Source: Phycisphaerales bacterium (GTDB lineage Bacteria; Planctomycetota; Phycisphaerae; Phycisphaerales; SM1A02). From it: a stretch of DNA of 6,835 bases. Positions within the stretch are counted from its first letter, which is position 1; the number at the start of each line of letters is the position of its first letter. Shown here piece by piece: positions 1 through 6,609 of this stretch. The DNA is taken from assembly GCA_007125255.1 (NCBI GenBank), contig SLDM01000375.1:1-6835 (forward strand), given 5' to 3'. The notes under the pieces were generated by a model that saw only the letters and a list, made by a program, of their open reading frames with translations, was not told the DNA's origin and made no database searches. The position numbers and the translations under genes are program-made.

Positions 1-178
1 AAGGGGTTATCGAAAATTTGAATCCTTTCGATAGAACCTGATTTTGCTCTGTTGTAAGGGGCGTGGAGCTGAGATTTATCACAGCAGGACCAGGATTCAT
101 TTTTGGGACAAAAGGTGGATTATTAGAGCGTTTTCTCAATTTTAAACGGTGTAATTTCTCAGAAAGTCTTTGTTTAGA
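1..178 (-). mobile_element. Fragment of a eukaryotic retroelement-type ORF (probable foreign or chimeric DNA)
   Basis: This stretch is about 38% GC by my count, against well over 60% beyond it. On the minus strand, codons from 178 down to 2 are open without a stop and the frame leaves the window at base 1. It encodes 59 residues with a basic, lysine/arginine-rich first third and then, at about positions 82-2, the peptide NLSSTPLTTEQNQVLSKG followed by FKFSITP. From memory, this matches the pattern NLSS-x-x-L-(7-8 residues)-LSKGLKFxxTP that recurs in animal transposon proteins lying ahead of a reverse transcriptase (cnidarian, arthropod, flatworm and similar genomes). No start codon, transposon end or target duplication is visible. 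The frame stays open rightward into the bacterial DNA as far as a stop at 266-268, but that part does not look like the same protein. The family assignment rests on recalled motif similarity only. Confidence 0.5.
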
Positions 179-225
179 ATTGCCGACAGCGCGGCTCTTC
201 TCATGCGCGTTACCAGTTGCAGAAC
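178..225. other. Composition junction between AT-rich and GC-rich DNA
   Basis: Base composition changes abruptly here. To the left the DNA is AT-rich, with a eukaryote-like frame on the minus strand. To the right it is GC-rich, with bacterial coding on the plus strand. The plus-strand frame of the WD40/TPR gene opens right after a stop at 175-177 but shows recognisable protein character only from about 235. The true breakpoint therefore probably lies between 178 and 235 and cannot be placed to the base. I see no insertion-sequence inverted repeat or attachment site. An assembly chimera is the simplest explanation. Confidence 0.5.
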
Positions 226-1026
226 TCCGGGCCGGCGATTCACGACATACGTCTGCTCTCGGAGATCAATCGTGTCGCCGTCGGGTTCCGTGATCAGTCG
301 GTCCGTCTATGGGACTCGGAGACTCGGCAGCGCGTGTTCAGTTCCGTTCTGCGATCCGGCAGGCCGCTGGCGATCGGTTTCGATGAAGAAGAGCGAGCAC
401 TTCTGGTCTCCGGGGCGGAGGTACTTCTGAAGCGCTACGAAACGCGCACGCCGCGGGCCGGATTCACGCAACTCGCGCGGGCACGTAAGATTCGTGAACT
501 GGTGGATCCGCTCTGCCAGGAAATGGAGTTCACTGAAGATGTGCGCGCTGCCATCGAGGCGGATCACGCGATTCCGGAAGATCTGCGGGCGGATGCCATC
601 GAGTACGCCGAGCGATTTGGCGAGCACATCGCGTGGTTTCACAGTGATGCGCTCATCGCGACGCGTTATCCCGACCGGGAGGCGGAAGAGTACGAGATCG
701 CGGCGAGAAAAGCGCGACGCGTCGCCCTGGCATGGCCGGAAATGTTCATTGTGCAGGTGACCCGCGGCATCGCCGAGTTCCGGGCCGGCCACTACGCTAC
801 GGCGCGTGACGTGCTTGCCGCCGCCGTCGAGATGGAAGACTTTGACGATCTCCGCGCGTATCCCTTTCTCGCCAAGGCGCACTATCGGCTCGGGGAAGAG
901 CAACGGGCGCAGGAGGTTCTTGAGCTGGCCCTGCGCAAGGCGGACTCCGGCGATTACTCCGTCGGTGAGGAGTTCCGCGCGTTTCTGCGCGAGGCGGAGC
1001 AATTGATACTCTCCACGTCGCTGTAA
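217..1026 (+). CDS. WD40/TPR-type protein, C-terminal part (5' end truncated)
   Basis: This is the C-terminal portion of a protein with WD40 propeller repeats followed by helical, TPR-like repeats. Residues 8-46 look like one WD40 blade, including the hallmark VRLWD at 29-33. Residues 50-75 look like a second, weaker blade. A charged helical linker covers about 84-150. Residues 160-262 contain TPR-like helix pairs, for example ARKARRVALAWPE, GHYATARDVLAAAVE and YRLGEEQRAQEVLELALR. Such tails are common in large planctomycete proteins where a Ser/Thr kinase is followed by WD40 and TPR repeats; no kinase domain is present here. The only in-frame start near the frame's opening is TTG at 217, with no convincing Shine-Dalgarno sequence. 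A complete propeller needs several more blades, so the gene is almost certainly cut on its 5' side by the composition junction. It probably mediates protein-protein contacts; no specific function can be given. The DUF309 gene follows 33 bases downstream on the same strand. Confidence 0.7.
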   Translation: MQNSGPAIHDIRLLSEINRVAVGFRDQSVRLWDSETRQRVFSSVLRSGRPLAIGFDEEERALLVSGAEVLLKRYETRTPRAGFTQLARARKIRELVDPLCQEMEFTEDVRAAIEADHAIPEDLRADAIEYAERFGEHIAWFHSDALIATRYPDREAEEYEIAARKARRVALAWPEMFIVQVTRGIAEFRAGHYATARDVLAAAVEMEDFDDLRAYPFLAKAHYRLGEEQRAQEVLELALRKADSGDYSVGEEFRAFLREAEQLILSTSL

Positions 1027-1059
1027 GCCCGCCTGCGACCTGCCGCTTGAATCGAGCGA

Positions 1060-1602
1060 ATGACCATGGACTTTCCGGCCGCCCCATCACGATGGACCGA
1101 CCTTCCCCTGCCCGGGCGGCGATTTCTGCCCGGCGATGCGCACGCGCCGGACCTGCCCGATCCGCTGCCCCCCGCGCCGCTCGTTACGCCGGATCGGTGG
1201 CGCGACTGCCCGGCCTATCTGTACGGGAGCGATCTGTACAACCGCGGCTACTGGTGGGAGTCGCACGAGTTGTGGGAGTTGATCTGGCGGGCCGCGGCGG
1301 GTGATCCCGAACACGAGACCTTGCGACACTTCACCCAGGGGCTCATCCAGTTGGCCGCCTGCGCGATCAAGCTCGAACAAGACAAGCCGCGTGGGCTGAA
1401 CAAACTGCTCGCCAGCAGTGAAAACTACCTGTGCGCGGTGACCGAACGGGTCGGCAGCGCCCGGTACATGGGCCTGCGCGTACCAGCCTGGCAGTCCTCG
1501 GCAAGGCAATACTATCTTGCGCGGCTCAACCCCGAATCGATCACGATCACCGCGCCGCACGATGCGACTCTCTTTCCCTACCTGCGATTATCGGATGATT
1601 GA
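1060..1602 (+). CDS. DUF309 domain-containing protein
   Basis: This is a 180-residue protein of the DUF309 family, whose biochemical function is unknown. The family signature is clear. LYNRGYWWESHELWELIWR at residues 59-77 corresponds to the conserved LYNxGxYxxAHExxExxW helix, and FTQGLIQLAA at 91-100 is the second conserved helix, followed by the K-x(6)-PRGL turn at about 104-113. The N-terminus (PLPGRRFLPGDAHAPDLPDP, residues 16-35) resembles the proline-rich PxYRYVPGxxPHPxxDP leader seen in many family members. The fold is known to be an all-helical bundle. Two ATGs compete, at 1060 and 1066. GAG at 1054-1056 fits the second slightly better as a weak ribosome site, so the protein may begin two residues later. 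It lies 33 bases after the WD40/TPR gene, so co-transcription is possible. It ends 23 bases before the convergent EIIA gene. Confidence 0.88.
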   Translation: MTMDFPAAPSRWTDLPLPGRRFLPGDAHAPDLPDPLPPAPLVTPDRWRDCPAYLYGSDLYNRGYWWESHELWELIWRAAAGDPEHETLRHFTQGLIQLAACAIKLEQDKPRGLNKLLASSENYLCAVTERVGSARYMGLRVPAWQSSARQYYLARLNPESITITAPHDATLFPYLRLSDD

Positions 1603-1625
1603 TCAGGGCGCGGCGGCGCGGCGTC

Positions 1626-2105
1626 TTACGCCATCGGCGCGCCGGTCGATTGCTCTGCCTGCTCGAAGAGCCGGTAAAGATCTTCCGCGCTCTCGGCGTT
1701 GTACGCCGCCAGCCGGGTCTTCGGATCGGACATCATGCGGCTGATGCGGCCGAGCGCCTGAATGTGATCGGCGGTCTTCTCCGGTGGAGAGACCAGCAAC
1801 ACGACGAGGCGGACGGGGCGCTTGTCGATCGCGTCGAAATCAATCGGTTCCGTCGGTCGGCCGATCGCCATAACCAGGCCCGACGCGGCGGGGGACTTGC
1901 CGTGCGGAATCGCCAGGCCTTCGCCGATGCCGGTGGTCCGCTGCTGCTCGCGTTCCCAGACGACGGTCTTGATCTTCTGAGCGTCACTGATGAGCTTCGC
2001 TTCGGCGAGCAGGTCGACCAGTTCAAAGACCACGGCCTTCTTCTCTGTCGCGGCCAGCGGCACCTTGATGCTTTTGAGGGAAAGGATGTCCAGCAGATTG
2101 AGCAC
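1626..2105 (-). CDS. PTS EIIA domain protein (PtsN / fructose-type EIIA)
   Basis: This is a cytoplasmic phosphocarrier of the PTS EIIA type 2 family, 159 residues from the chosen start, close to the 150-165 usual for PtsN-like proteins. The phosphorylation site is seen as GIGEGLAIPHGKSP, residues 59-72, with active-site His68. In this family that histidine accepts phosphate from HPr or NPr. The N-terminus (LNLLDILSLKSIKVPL, residues 2-17) and the helix VVFELVDLLAEA (25-36) are typical. The later strand VRLVVLLVSPPEKTADHIQAL is the conserved core, including the Pro and His residues of the family. No EIIB, EIIC or HPr gene is in the window, so a regulatory role (nitrogen-PTS style) is more likely than sugar import; that is inference. 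The frame could start at GTG 2177 or ATG 2150. I chose GTG 2105 because it has an upstream AGGA at good spacing and gives the family's normal N-terminus. It lies 141 bases after rsmB on the same strand and converges on DUF309. Confidence 0.88.
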   Translation of the reverse strand: MLNLLDILSLKSIKVPLAATEKKAVVFELVDLLAEAKLISDAQKIKTVVWEREQQRTTGIGEGLAIPHGKSPAASGLVMAIGRPTEPIDFDAIDKRPVRLVVLLVSPPEKTADHIQALGRISRMMSDPKTRLAAYNAESAEDLYRLFEQAEQSTGAPMA

Positions 2106-2113
2106 GGTCGGCC

Positions 2114-2118
2114 GTCCT
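2114..2118 (-). promoter_or_regulatory. Ribosome binding site deciding the EIIA start
   Basis: On the minus strand CAGGACGG precedes GTG 2105. The AGGA core lies 9 bases upstream of that GTG. The alternative starts at 2150 and 2177 have no comparable purine-rich motif, so this site favours the shorter EIIA protein. The 2106-2246 spacer contains no other clear signal that I can see. Confidence 0.45.
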
Positions 2119-2246
2119 GAACGAGAGCCCTGCGAAAGCGCGCCGGACATCGGCGCGGATGCGACATCGTACCACACGCTTCGGGCCGATGCAGCCGCCG
2201 GTTGCCTCTTTTCCCCTCCAGGGTCAATCGATTCCGGCCTCTGTCC

Positions 2247-3590
2247 CTATCGCCCGGCCCGGAGCAACACCCCGTAGCCGCCGTCGGAGTACTTCGCCGG
2301 CGGCTGGTCGGGGCCGCCCTGCGGCCGGGTGCCGGTTTCCCGGATCCGTTCGAAGCGGTGCCATTTCTGCGCCCAGGCGGCCTGCTGCTCATTCTCCGTC
2401 TGATCGATACTGCACGTGGCGTAAAGCAGCCACGCGCCAGGCGCGAGCAGCGGAATGGCGTCGGCGATCAGTTGCCGCTGTACGCCCGCCAGCTCTTCCA
2501 CCGTGGCGGTCCGATAGCGGTACTTCGCTTCGGGGCGGCGACCCAGTACGCCCGTATTGGTGCACGGCGCATCGATGACCAGCAGGTTCGCGCGGCCGTC
2601 GAACTCACGGATCCGCTTCAGAGGCACCGCTTCGATTCGCGGATGCTCATCGGCAAGCTCCCTCAGATCGACGAAGCGCTCGGAGTCGCGATCGGTGGTG
2701 ATGAGGCGCGCTTCGGGAAAGAGATCGGCGAGCTGGCGCGACTTCGTGCCCCGGCCGGCGCAGAGATCGATGATCGTGTTCGGTTCGGGGTCGCACGCCC
2801 GGGCCAGCTCCATCGCCATCGCCGTCGCCGAATCCTGCACCCGGGCTGCGGGGTGAGCCGCCAGCCAGTCCGTCAGGTTGGCCCGTTCCACGTCAAAGAG
2901 AAAGAATCCCGGCCGCTCGTGCGGCAGCAGCGGCCCAGTGTCGGCATTCGCCGGAACGTTCGTCACGATGATCGGTGCCGGCGCGATTTGCTGCCGCGCC
3001 AGCCGCGCGGCTTCTGCAAAGCCGAACCGGTCGATCCAGGACGCCAGGAGATCCATCGGCAGGGAACTCTGCGCGGAGAGCCGCTGCGTGATGTCCTCGG
3101 CAAACGTCGGCTCGGTCAGGCGCCACCCCCGGCCGTCGGCGAGCGGAAGGAAATCGCGCGGCGAATTCGGTCCATCGACGTCGAGCGCACCGGGGGTGAT
3201 CCGCTCGCCGCGCAGGTCGATCACCCGGCGCAGAACCGCGTTGACCAGGCCGCCCGCCTTCGGCCGCACGGAACGCTTCGTCCATTCGACCGCGTGGTTC
3301 AGGATCGCATGGTCGGGCAGCCGATCCATGAGCAGCAGTTGTGCCGCCCCGCCAAGCAGGGCGGCCCGGATCGGCGGCTGCACCGAATCCCACGGCCGAT
3401 CGAGCCGTGACTGCAGAACCGCGCGCAACGTCAGCCACCGCCGAATGCAGACGTGATCGATCGCCCGCGCGAGGGCCTGATCGCGCGGATCCAGGGTCTC
3501 GAGGCCCGCCATCGCGCCGAGCGACAGATCGGGAAACCGCTTCACCTGCTGGGTGAGATGATTGAGGGCGAGATCGCGCGGATTGGACAT
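2247..3590 (-). CDS. rsmB: 16S rRNA (cytosine-C5) methyltransferase RsmB family
   Basis: This is a 447-residue SAM-dependent RNA m5C methyltransferase of the NOL1/NOP2/Sun family. RsmB modifies C967 (E. coli numbering) of 16S rRNA. Residues 1 to about 140 form the NusB-like RNA-binding domain that distinguishes RsmB from other family members (motifs DPRDQALARAI at 34-44, ILNHAVEWTK at 96-105, and GLVNAVLRR at 114-122). The catalytic domain follows. Motif I for SAM binding is IIDLCAGRGTKSRQLA at 273-288, followed by TTDRD at 298-302. Motif IV is IDAPCTNTGVLGRRPEAKYR at 339-358, with Cys343. Motif VI is LLYATCSIDQTENE at 388-401, with catalytic Cys393. Both conserved cysteines are present, so the enzyme looks active. 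Motif I differs from the common CAAPGGKT form. ATG 3590 gives the expected N-terminus, although no clear Shine-Dalgarno sequence precedes it. Length and domain order are normal for the family. Activity on C967 is inferred from family membership. Confidence 0.9.
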   Translation of the reverse strand: MSNPRDLALNHLTQQVKRFPDLSLGAMAGLETLDPRDQALARAIDHVCIRRWLTLRAVLQSRLDRPWDSVQPPIRAALLGGAAQLLLMDRLPDHAILNHAVEWTKRSVRPKAGGLVNAVLRRVIDLRGERITPGALDVDGPNSPRDFLPLADGRGWRLTEPTFAEDITQRLSAQSSLPMDLLASWIDRFGFAEAARLARQQIAPAPIIVTNVPANADTGPLLPHERPGFFLFDVERANLTDWLAAHPAARVQDSATAMAMELARACDPEPNTIIDLCAGRGTKSRQLADLFPEARLITTDRDSERFVDLRELADEHPRIEAVPLKRIREFDGRANLLVIDAPCTNTGVLGRRPEAKYRYRTATVEELAGVQRQLIADAIPLLAPGAWLLYATCSIDQTENEQQAAWAQKWHRFERIRETGTRPQGGPDQPPAKYSDGGYGVLLRAGR

Positions 3591-3659
3591 GGTGGCGGGG
3601 ATGGGGTGGCAGCGGAACGGCGAGAAGAGATCGGGGAGGATAACACGTTGTTTGGGAAA

Positions 3660-3714
3660 GGCACGAAGGCACGAAGGGACGGAGGGGGGAGTGACGGAGT
3701 GACGGAGTGGGGCT
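3660..3714 (+). repeat. Degenerate octamer tandem repeat in the rsmB-peptidase spacer
   Basis: Successive 8-base units read GGCACGAA (3660), GGCACGAA (3668), GGGACGGA (3676), a 7-base unit GGGGGGA (3684), GTGACGGA (3691), GTGACGGA (3699) and GTGGGGCT (3707). Read on the minus strand these are TTCGTGCC- and TCCGTCAC-type units. Purines and pyrimidines are strongly skewed between strands. It lies in the 232-base non-coding spacer downstream of the peptidase gene and upstream of rsmB. I recall similar CCTTCGTGCC / TCCGTCAC spacer repeats in planctomycete and verrucomicrobial genomes, but this was not checked. Confidence 0.7.
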
Positions 3715-3746
3715 TGAGATTGACCGCGGTGATTTTTTTCGATCCA

Positions 3747-3771
3747 GGGACGGAGGGAAAGTGACGGAGGG
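3747..3771 (+). repeat. Second block of the same octamer family
   Basis: GGGACGGA (3747-3754), GGGAAA (3755-3760) and GTGACGGA (3761-3768) followed by a G run repeat the units seen at 3660-3714. The two blocks are separated by 32 bases that include a run of seven T. The units are identical to members of the first block, so both probably expanded from one source. Confidence 0.6.
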
Positions 3772-3773
3772 GG

Positions 3774-3821
3774 CGACGGCCACGCCCGATGGAATGCCCT
3801 GAAGGTGGGTTGAGGCCGTCG
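3774..3821 (-). other. Inverted repeat just after the peptidase stop (possible hairpin)
   Basis: CGACGGCC (3774-3781) and GGCCGTCG (3814-3821) are perfect 8-base inverted arms around a 32-base loop. The proximal arm begins one base after the TAG of the peptidase gene. It could be part of a terminator or RNA-stabilising hairpin for that minus-strand gene. The loop is long and no T run follows, so it is not a standard intrinsic terminator. Confidence 0.25.
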
Positions 3822-3822
3822 A

Positions 3823-6441
3823 CTACAGACTCGGCCCGAAGATGATCGCGTTGAGAAGGAGGCGGGCCGGGGCGTGGTTGAAGCCGCGCAAGGTCGGGTC
3901 CTCGACGAAGGAGATCACTTTGCCGCGGCCGAGGGGGTGGATGGTGATGGCGGGAGTATTCGCCAGGCGCAACTGGTTGCGCTCGGAGATGGAGCCGTTG
4001 AGCCGCGGCGCCTCGGCGAACCGCCCGACGACCTCGGCGCTGTCGCGCACGTCCAGCGTACGCCCGCCGCGCTTGATCAGTCCGATCCACGCACCGGCGC
4101 CGGCGCTGAGCGGATGGGTCCGGTCGAGGTCGACGGCCAGGGTCGCGCCGGGAATGCGGTCCTCCACGGAACGATCCCGGCGCTCCTCCCGGGTCAGTTC
4201 CGAAAGGGGCGGGCGCTCTTCATCGAGTTCCTCGTCGATCGCATCCTCATCAATCTCCGCGCCGCGGTCGAGCTCGAGCAGCGTGCGATTCGCCCAGGTT
4301 GCCGTTCCGCCGAGCGCGATCAGCGTGCCGCCATCGCGCACCCATTGTTCGATTCTCTCGGCGTTGCTGCGCCCGAGCGCGGTGGCGAAGCCCCCGCCGG
4401 CGTGGGGAAGGATGAGCACGTTGTACTCATCCAGATCAACCCAGCCGAGCCGATCGATGTCGAGCAGGGTATGCGCCATCGGACTGGCGTGGTCGAGCAG
4501 ATGCCAGATCTGGCCGAAGCTGAGTGAACTGGTTCCGCTGCCGCGCAGGAGCGCGACCGAGGGGAGCGTCATGAACCGGTTCGCGTTCGCGCCGAGCACC
4601 GGGCCGGACTCGGTCATGCCGCGCGAAGCGCGGTGAACATGCAGGTTCGCATCGAGCAGTTCCTCCACGTACCGATCAAGAGACTCAGAATCGTTGCGAA
4701 TGAAATGGACGATGAGCGAACCCATCGGAAAGTCGCGATCATCGACGCGGAAATCCTCGCCGGCCAGGCGCAGGGTGAGCTCATGATCCATTGCGAGGGC
4801 GACGGCGCGCGGGAAGTGATGCTGATCCGCGCTGATGATCAGCGCGACCGAACCCTCGCCGGTCACTTCCGCGGCGGGGGCGGCGTATTCCCGCAATCGC
4901 CGGGTCGGCAGGTGGATTGGGTCAAGCGCGTAGTACGCTTCGAGTCCGAACGCAATCGGAACCGACCAGGAGGTGATGTCGTAGGTGTCGATGTCCTCGA
5001 CGTCGGTCTCCGGTTCGAAGAGCGTCGTGGCCAGCGCGCCCATCGGCTGGGCGGCGCGGACGACCCATGAACCCTCGGGAAGGGTGATGGAGGTGTTCGG
5101 TTCGTTCGTGCGGTAGTCATGCAGATCATCGCGGGTGACCGTTCGGGTGAGTTCGTCCACCTCGATCCCGTGTCCGTCGAGCAGGTCCCAGAGCAGTTCC
5201 ATGCGGGCGGGATCGGTTGCCGCGGAAACGAGGTACGTGTTCACCCGGTACGCGCCGGGTTCGCTCGCACTGGAAAAAAAGCGGTGGAAGCGTTCGAGCT
5301 GTTCCCGCCGGTACTTCGAGGTGGTTTCAATATTGCTCATGCTGAGCAGAAAGTGATTGTCCACGCGCTCGGCGAGGGTGAGCGTGTAGTGATCATCGAC
5401 CTCGATGGCGAGCCCGCCGCGGCTGTGGCCGGCCTGTTCGGCCAGCATGCCGATCGCGCCGTGGTAGACCGGCAGCACCTTCCCGTAGCCGGGATAGAGA
5501 TAGTCGAAGCGCTCGCGCGAGGAATACTGCAGCCCGCGCTGATCGAAGACGACCGCGTTCTCCTCGCCGTACTTTTCGATCCAGTCCTTCGTTTCCTGCG
5601 GGATATTGGTGCTGTAGGGAGTATCGCCCGCCCCGAGAAAGAACGGGTTCCGGAAGCCCTGTTCGTGATAATCGATGTGCAGGTGCGGCAGGTAGCGGCG
5701 GTAGATCTCGATCCTGGACCTGGATTCCGGATGCACGCGCCACAACCAGTCCCGGTTCAGATCGAAGAGATAGTGATTCGAGCGTCCGCCGGGCCACGGT
5801 TCGAAGCGCTCCGCCGCATTTCGTGAGGCATCCGGCGCGCGGCCCATCGTGTTCTCAAACCACGAGACGTAGCGCATGTAACCGTCGGGGTTGAGCAGCG
5901 GATCAATCACGACGATGACGTTGTCGAGCCACTCTTTCACCTCCGGGTTCGTCGCCGCCGCCAGGGTGTACGCGGTCACCAGCGCGGTGTTGACGGTGCT
6001 GCCCTCATTGCCGTGGACGGTGTAACTCAGCCACACAATGGCGGGATGATTCTCCGCGATCCGGCGGCGGCGGTTTTCAGAGAGATCACGTTCGGCCAGC
6101 CGGCGATTGTCCGCGAGCAACTGATCAAGTCGATCGAGATTCTCCGGACTGCTGATGGTCAGGAGATTGAGCGAGCGTCCCTGGTATGACTCGCCGTACC
6201 TGGTCACTGCGACCCGCGGTGAGGCGTCGGCGAGTTCGTCGAGGTAGCGCTTCATATCGCCGTAGCGCGTGAAACGCTCGGTCATTTCGAAACCGATCAC
6301 CGAAGCAGGGGTGGGGATCGATTCGTCGTACTCAAACCCTCCGAGATACTGAAAGAGTCCGTGATCGTGCGGCACATCCGCGCGGGAGGGAGCAAGGAAA
6401 ACCAGAAGCGAGGCGAAAAGCAGCAGCGTGCGCATCAGCAT
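3823..6441 (-). CDS. Secreted M14 family zinc carboxypeptidase-like protein with C-terminal GATase1-like domain
   Basis: This is an 872-residue exported metallopeptidase of the M14 (carboxypeptidase A-like) family. Residues 1-21 form a signal peptide: one arginine, a hydrophobic stretch (LLLFASLLVFLAP) and a likely cut after SRA. Residues from about 55 to 370 hold the peptidase domain. HGNEG at 143-147 supplies zinc ligands His143 and Glu146. NPDG is at 184-187. LNRDW at 228-232 contains the Asn-Arg pair that binds the substrate carboxylate. DYH at 257-259 supplies the third ligand, His259, and Glu335 in MLAEQAG fits the catalytic glutamate. A middle region (about 395-620) is less recognisable. 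Residues about 625-720 look like a class I glutamine-amidotransferase-like fold (YNVLILPHAGG at 673-683, VRDGGTLIALGG at 701-712) without a catalytic cysteine at the elbow. A very acidic segment covers 728-743. ATG 6441 or 6435 could be the start; both lack a good ribosome site. It probably trims peptides in the periplasm or outside the cell; the substrate is unknown. Confidence 0.88.
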   Translation of the reverse strand: MLMRTLLLFASLLVFLAPSRADVPHDHGLFQYLGGFEYDESIPTPASVIGFEMTERFTRYGDMKRYLDELADASPRVAVTRYGESYQGRSLNLLTISSPENLDRLDQLLADNRRLAERDLSENRRRRIAENHPAIVWLSYTVHGNEGSTVNTALVTAYTLAAATNPEVKEWLDNVIVVIDPLLNPDGYMRYVSWFENTMGRAPDASRNAAERFEPWPGGRSNHYLFDLNRDWLWRVHPESRSRIEIYRRYLPHLHIDYHEQGFRNPFFLGAGDTPYSTNIPQETKDWIEKYGEENAVVFDQRGLQYSSRERFDYLYPGYGKVLPVYHGAIGMLAEQAGHSRGGLAIEVDDHYTLTLAERVDNHFLLSMSNIETTSKYRREQLERFHRFFSSASEPGAYRVNTYLVSAATDPARMELLWDLLDGHGIEVDELTRTVTRDDLHDYRTNEPNTSITLPEGSWVVRAAQPMGALATTLFEPETDVEDIDTYDITSWSVPIAFGLEAYYALDPIHLPTRRLREYAAPAAEVTGEGSVALIISADQHHFPRAVALAMDHELTLRLAGEDFRVDDRDFPMGSLIVHFIRNDSESLDRYVEELLDANLHVHRASRGMTESGPVLGANANRFMTLPSVALLRGSGTSSLSFGQIWHLLDHASPMAHTLLDIDRLGWVDLDEYNVLILPHAGGGFATALGRSNAERIEQWVRDGGTLIALGGTATWANRTLLELDRGAEIDEDAIDEELDEERPPLSELTREERRDRSVEDRIPGATLAVDLDRTHPLSAGAGAWIGLIKRGGRTLDVRDSAEVVGRFAEAPRLNGSISERNQLRLANTPAITIHPLGRGKVISFVEDPTLRGFNHAPARLLLNAIIFGPSL

Positions 6442-6609
6442 TGGAGAATCGTTCCATCGGGGTGGAAAAAATGGATCTCGGGTCGAGTTTCGTCAGGGAC
6501 CGCCATTATGCGCGATCGGGCACCGGTGCGGAAGGAGATTCCGGCGGGGACGGTGATCGAGGCGGAAGGATGGACGGTCGCGCGATGCGAGGCGCCAAGG
6601 CGCGGGCGG
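6435..6609 (-). other. Possible small overlooked frame in the anti-sigma/peptidase spacer
   Basis: The 168-base gap between the anti-sigma gene and the peptidase gene is open in one minus-strand frame across its whole length. That frame ends in TGA at 6437-6435, which overlaps the internal ATG 6435 of the peptidase as TGATG. Codon third positions are about two-thirds G or C, as expected of a real gene here. The peptide contains ITVPAGISFRTG and later IHFFHPDGTI, which loosely recalls the C-terminal strands of GspH-like pseudopilins. The only in-frame starts are TTG 6653, inside the anti-sigma gene, and a late ATG at about 6516. It could be a coupled small gene, a remnant of a lost gene, or chance. 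Confidence 0.2.

Noticed and set aside
8..33. Perfect 8-base inverted repeat TATCGAAA / TTTCGATA with a 10-base loop
   Set aside because: It falls inside the AT-rich minus-strand coding frame, has no T run, and such a repeat is easily expected by chance in AT-rich DNA.
1620..1632. Small hairpin GGCGT / ACGCC between the convergent genes as a terminator
   Set aside because: The stem is five pairs with a three-base loop, overlaps the EIIA stop codon, and no T run follows in either direction.
2106..2177. Longer EIIA N-terminus starting at GTG 2177 or ATG 2150
   Set aside because: The extra residues do not resemble the family, and the best ribosome site precedes GTG 2105.
2202..3410. Long 402-codon open frame on the plus strand
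   Set aside because: It is antisense to rsmB, which has clear family motifs. Long antisense frames are common in GC-rich genes, and the translation is arginine- and proline-rich without recognisable domains.
3723..3740. ACCGCGGT followed by a T run as an intrinsic terminator
   Set aside because: ACCGCGGT is a self-complementary 8-mer and cannot form a stem with a loop, and the T run is on the strand with no gene ending there.
2893..3783. Minus-strand 296-codon frame overlapping the start of rsmB and the repeat spacer
   Set aside because: It is out of frame with rsmB, low in complexity (Arg, Ala, Pro and Ser rich), and reads through the octamer repeats.
5119..5826. Plus-strand open frame of 235 codons
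   Set aside because: It lies wholly antisense to the M14 peptidase domain, where the zinc and substrate motifs are on the minus strand.
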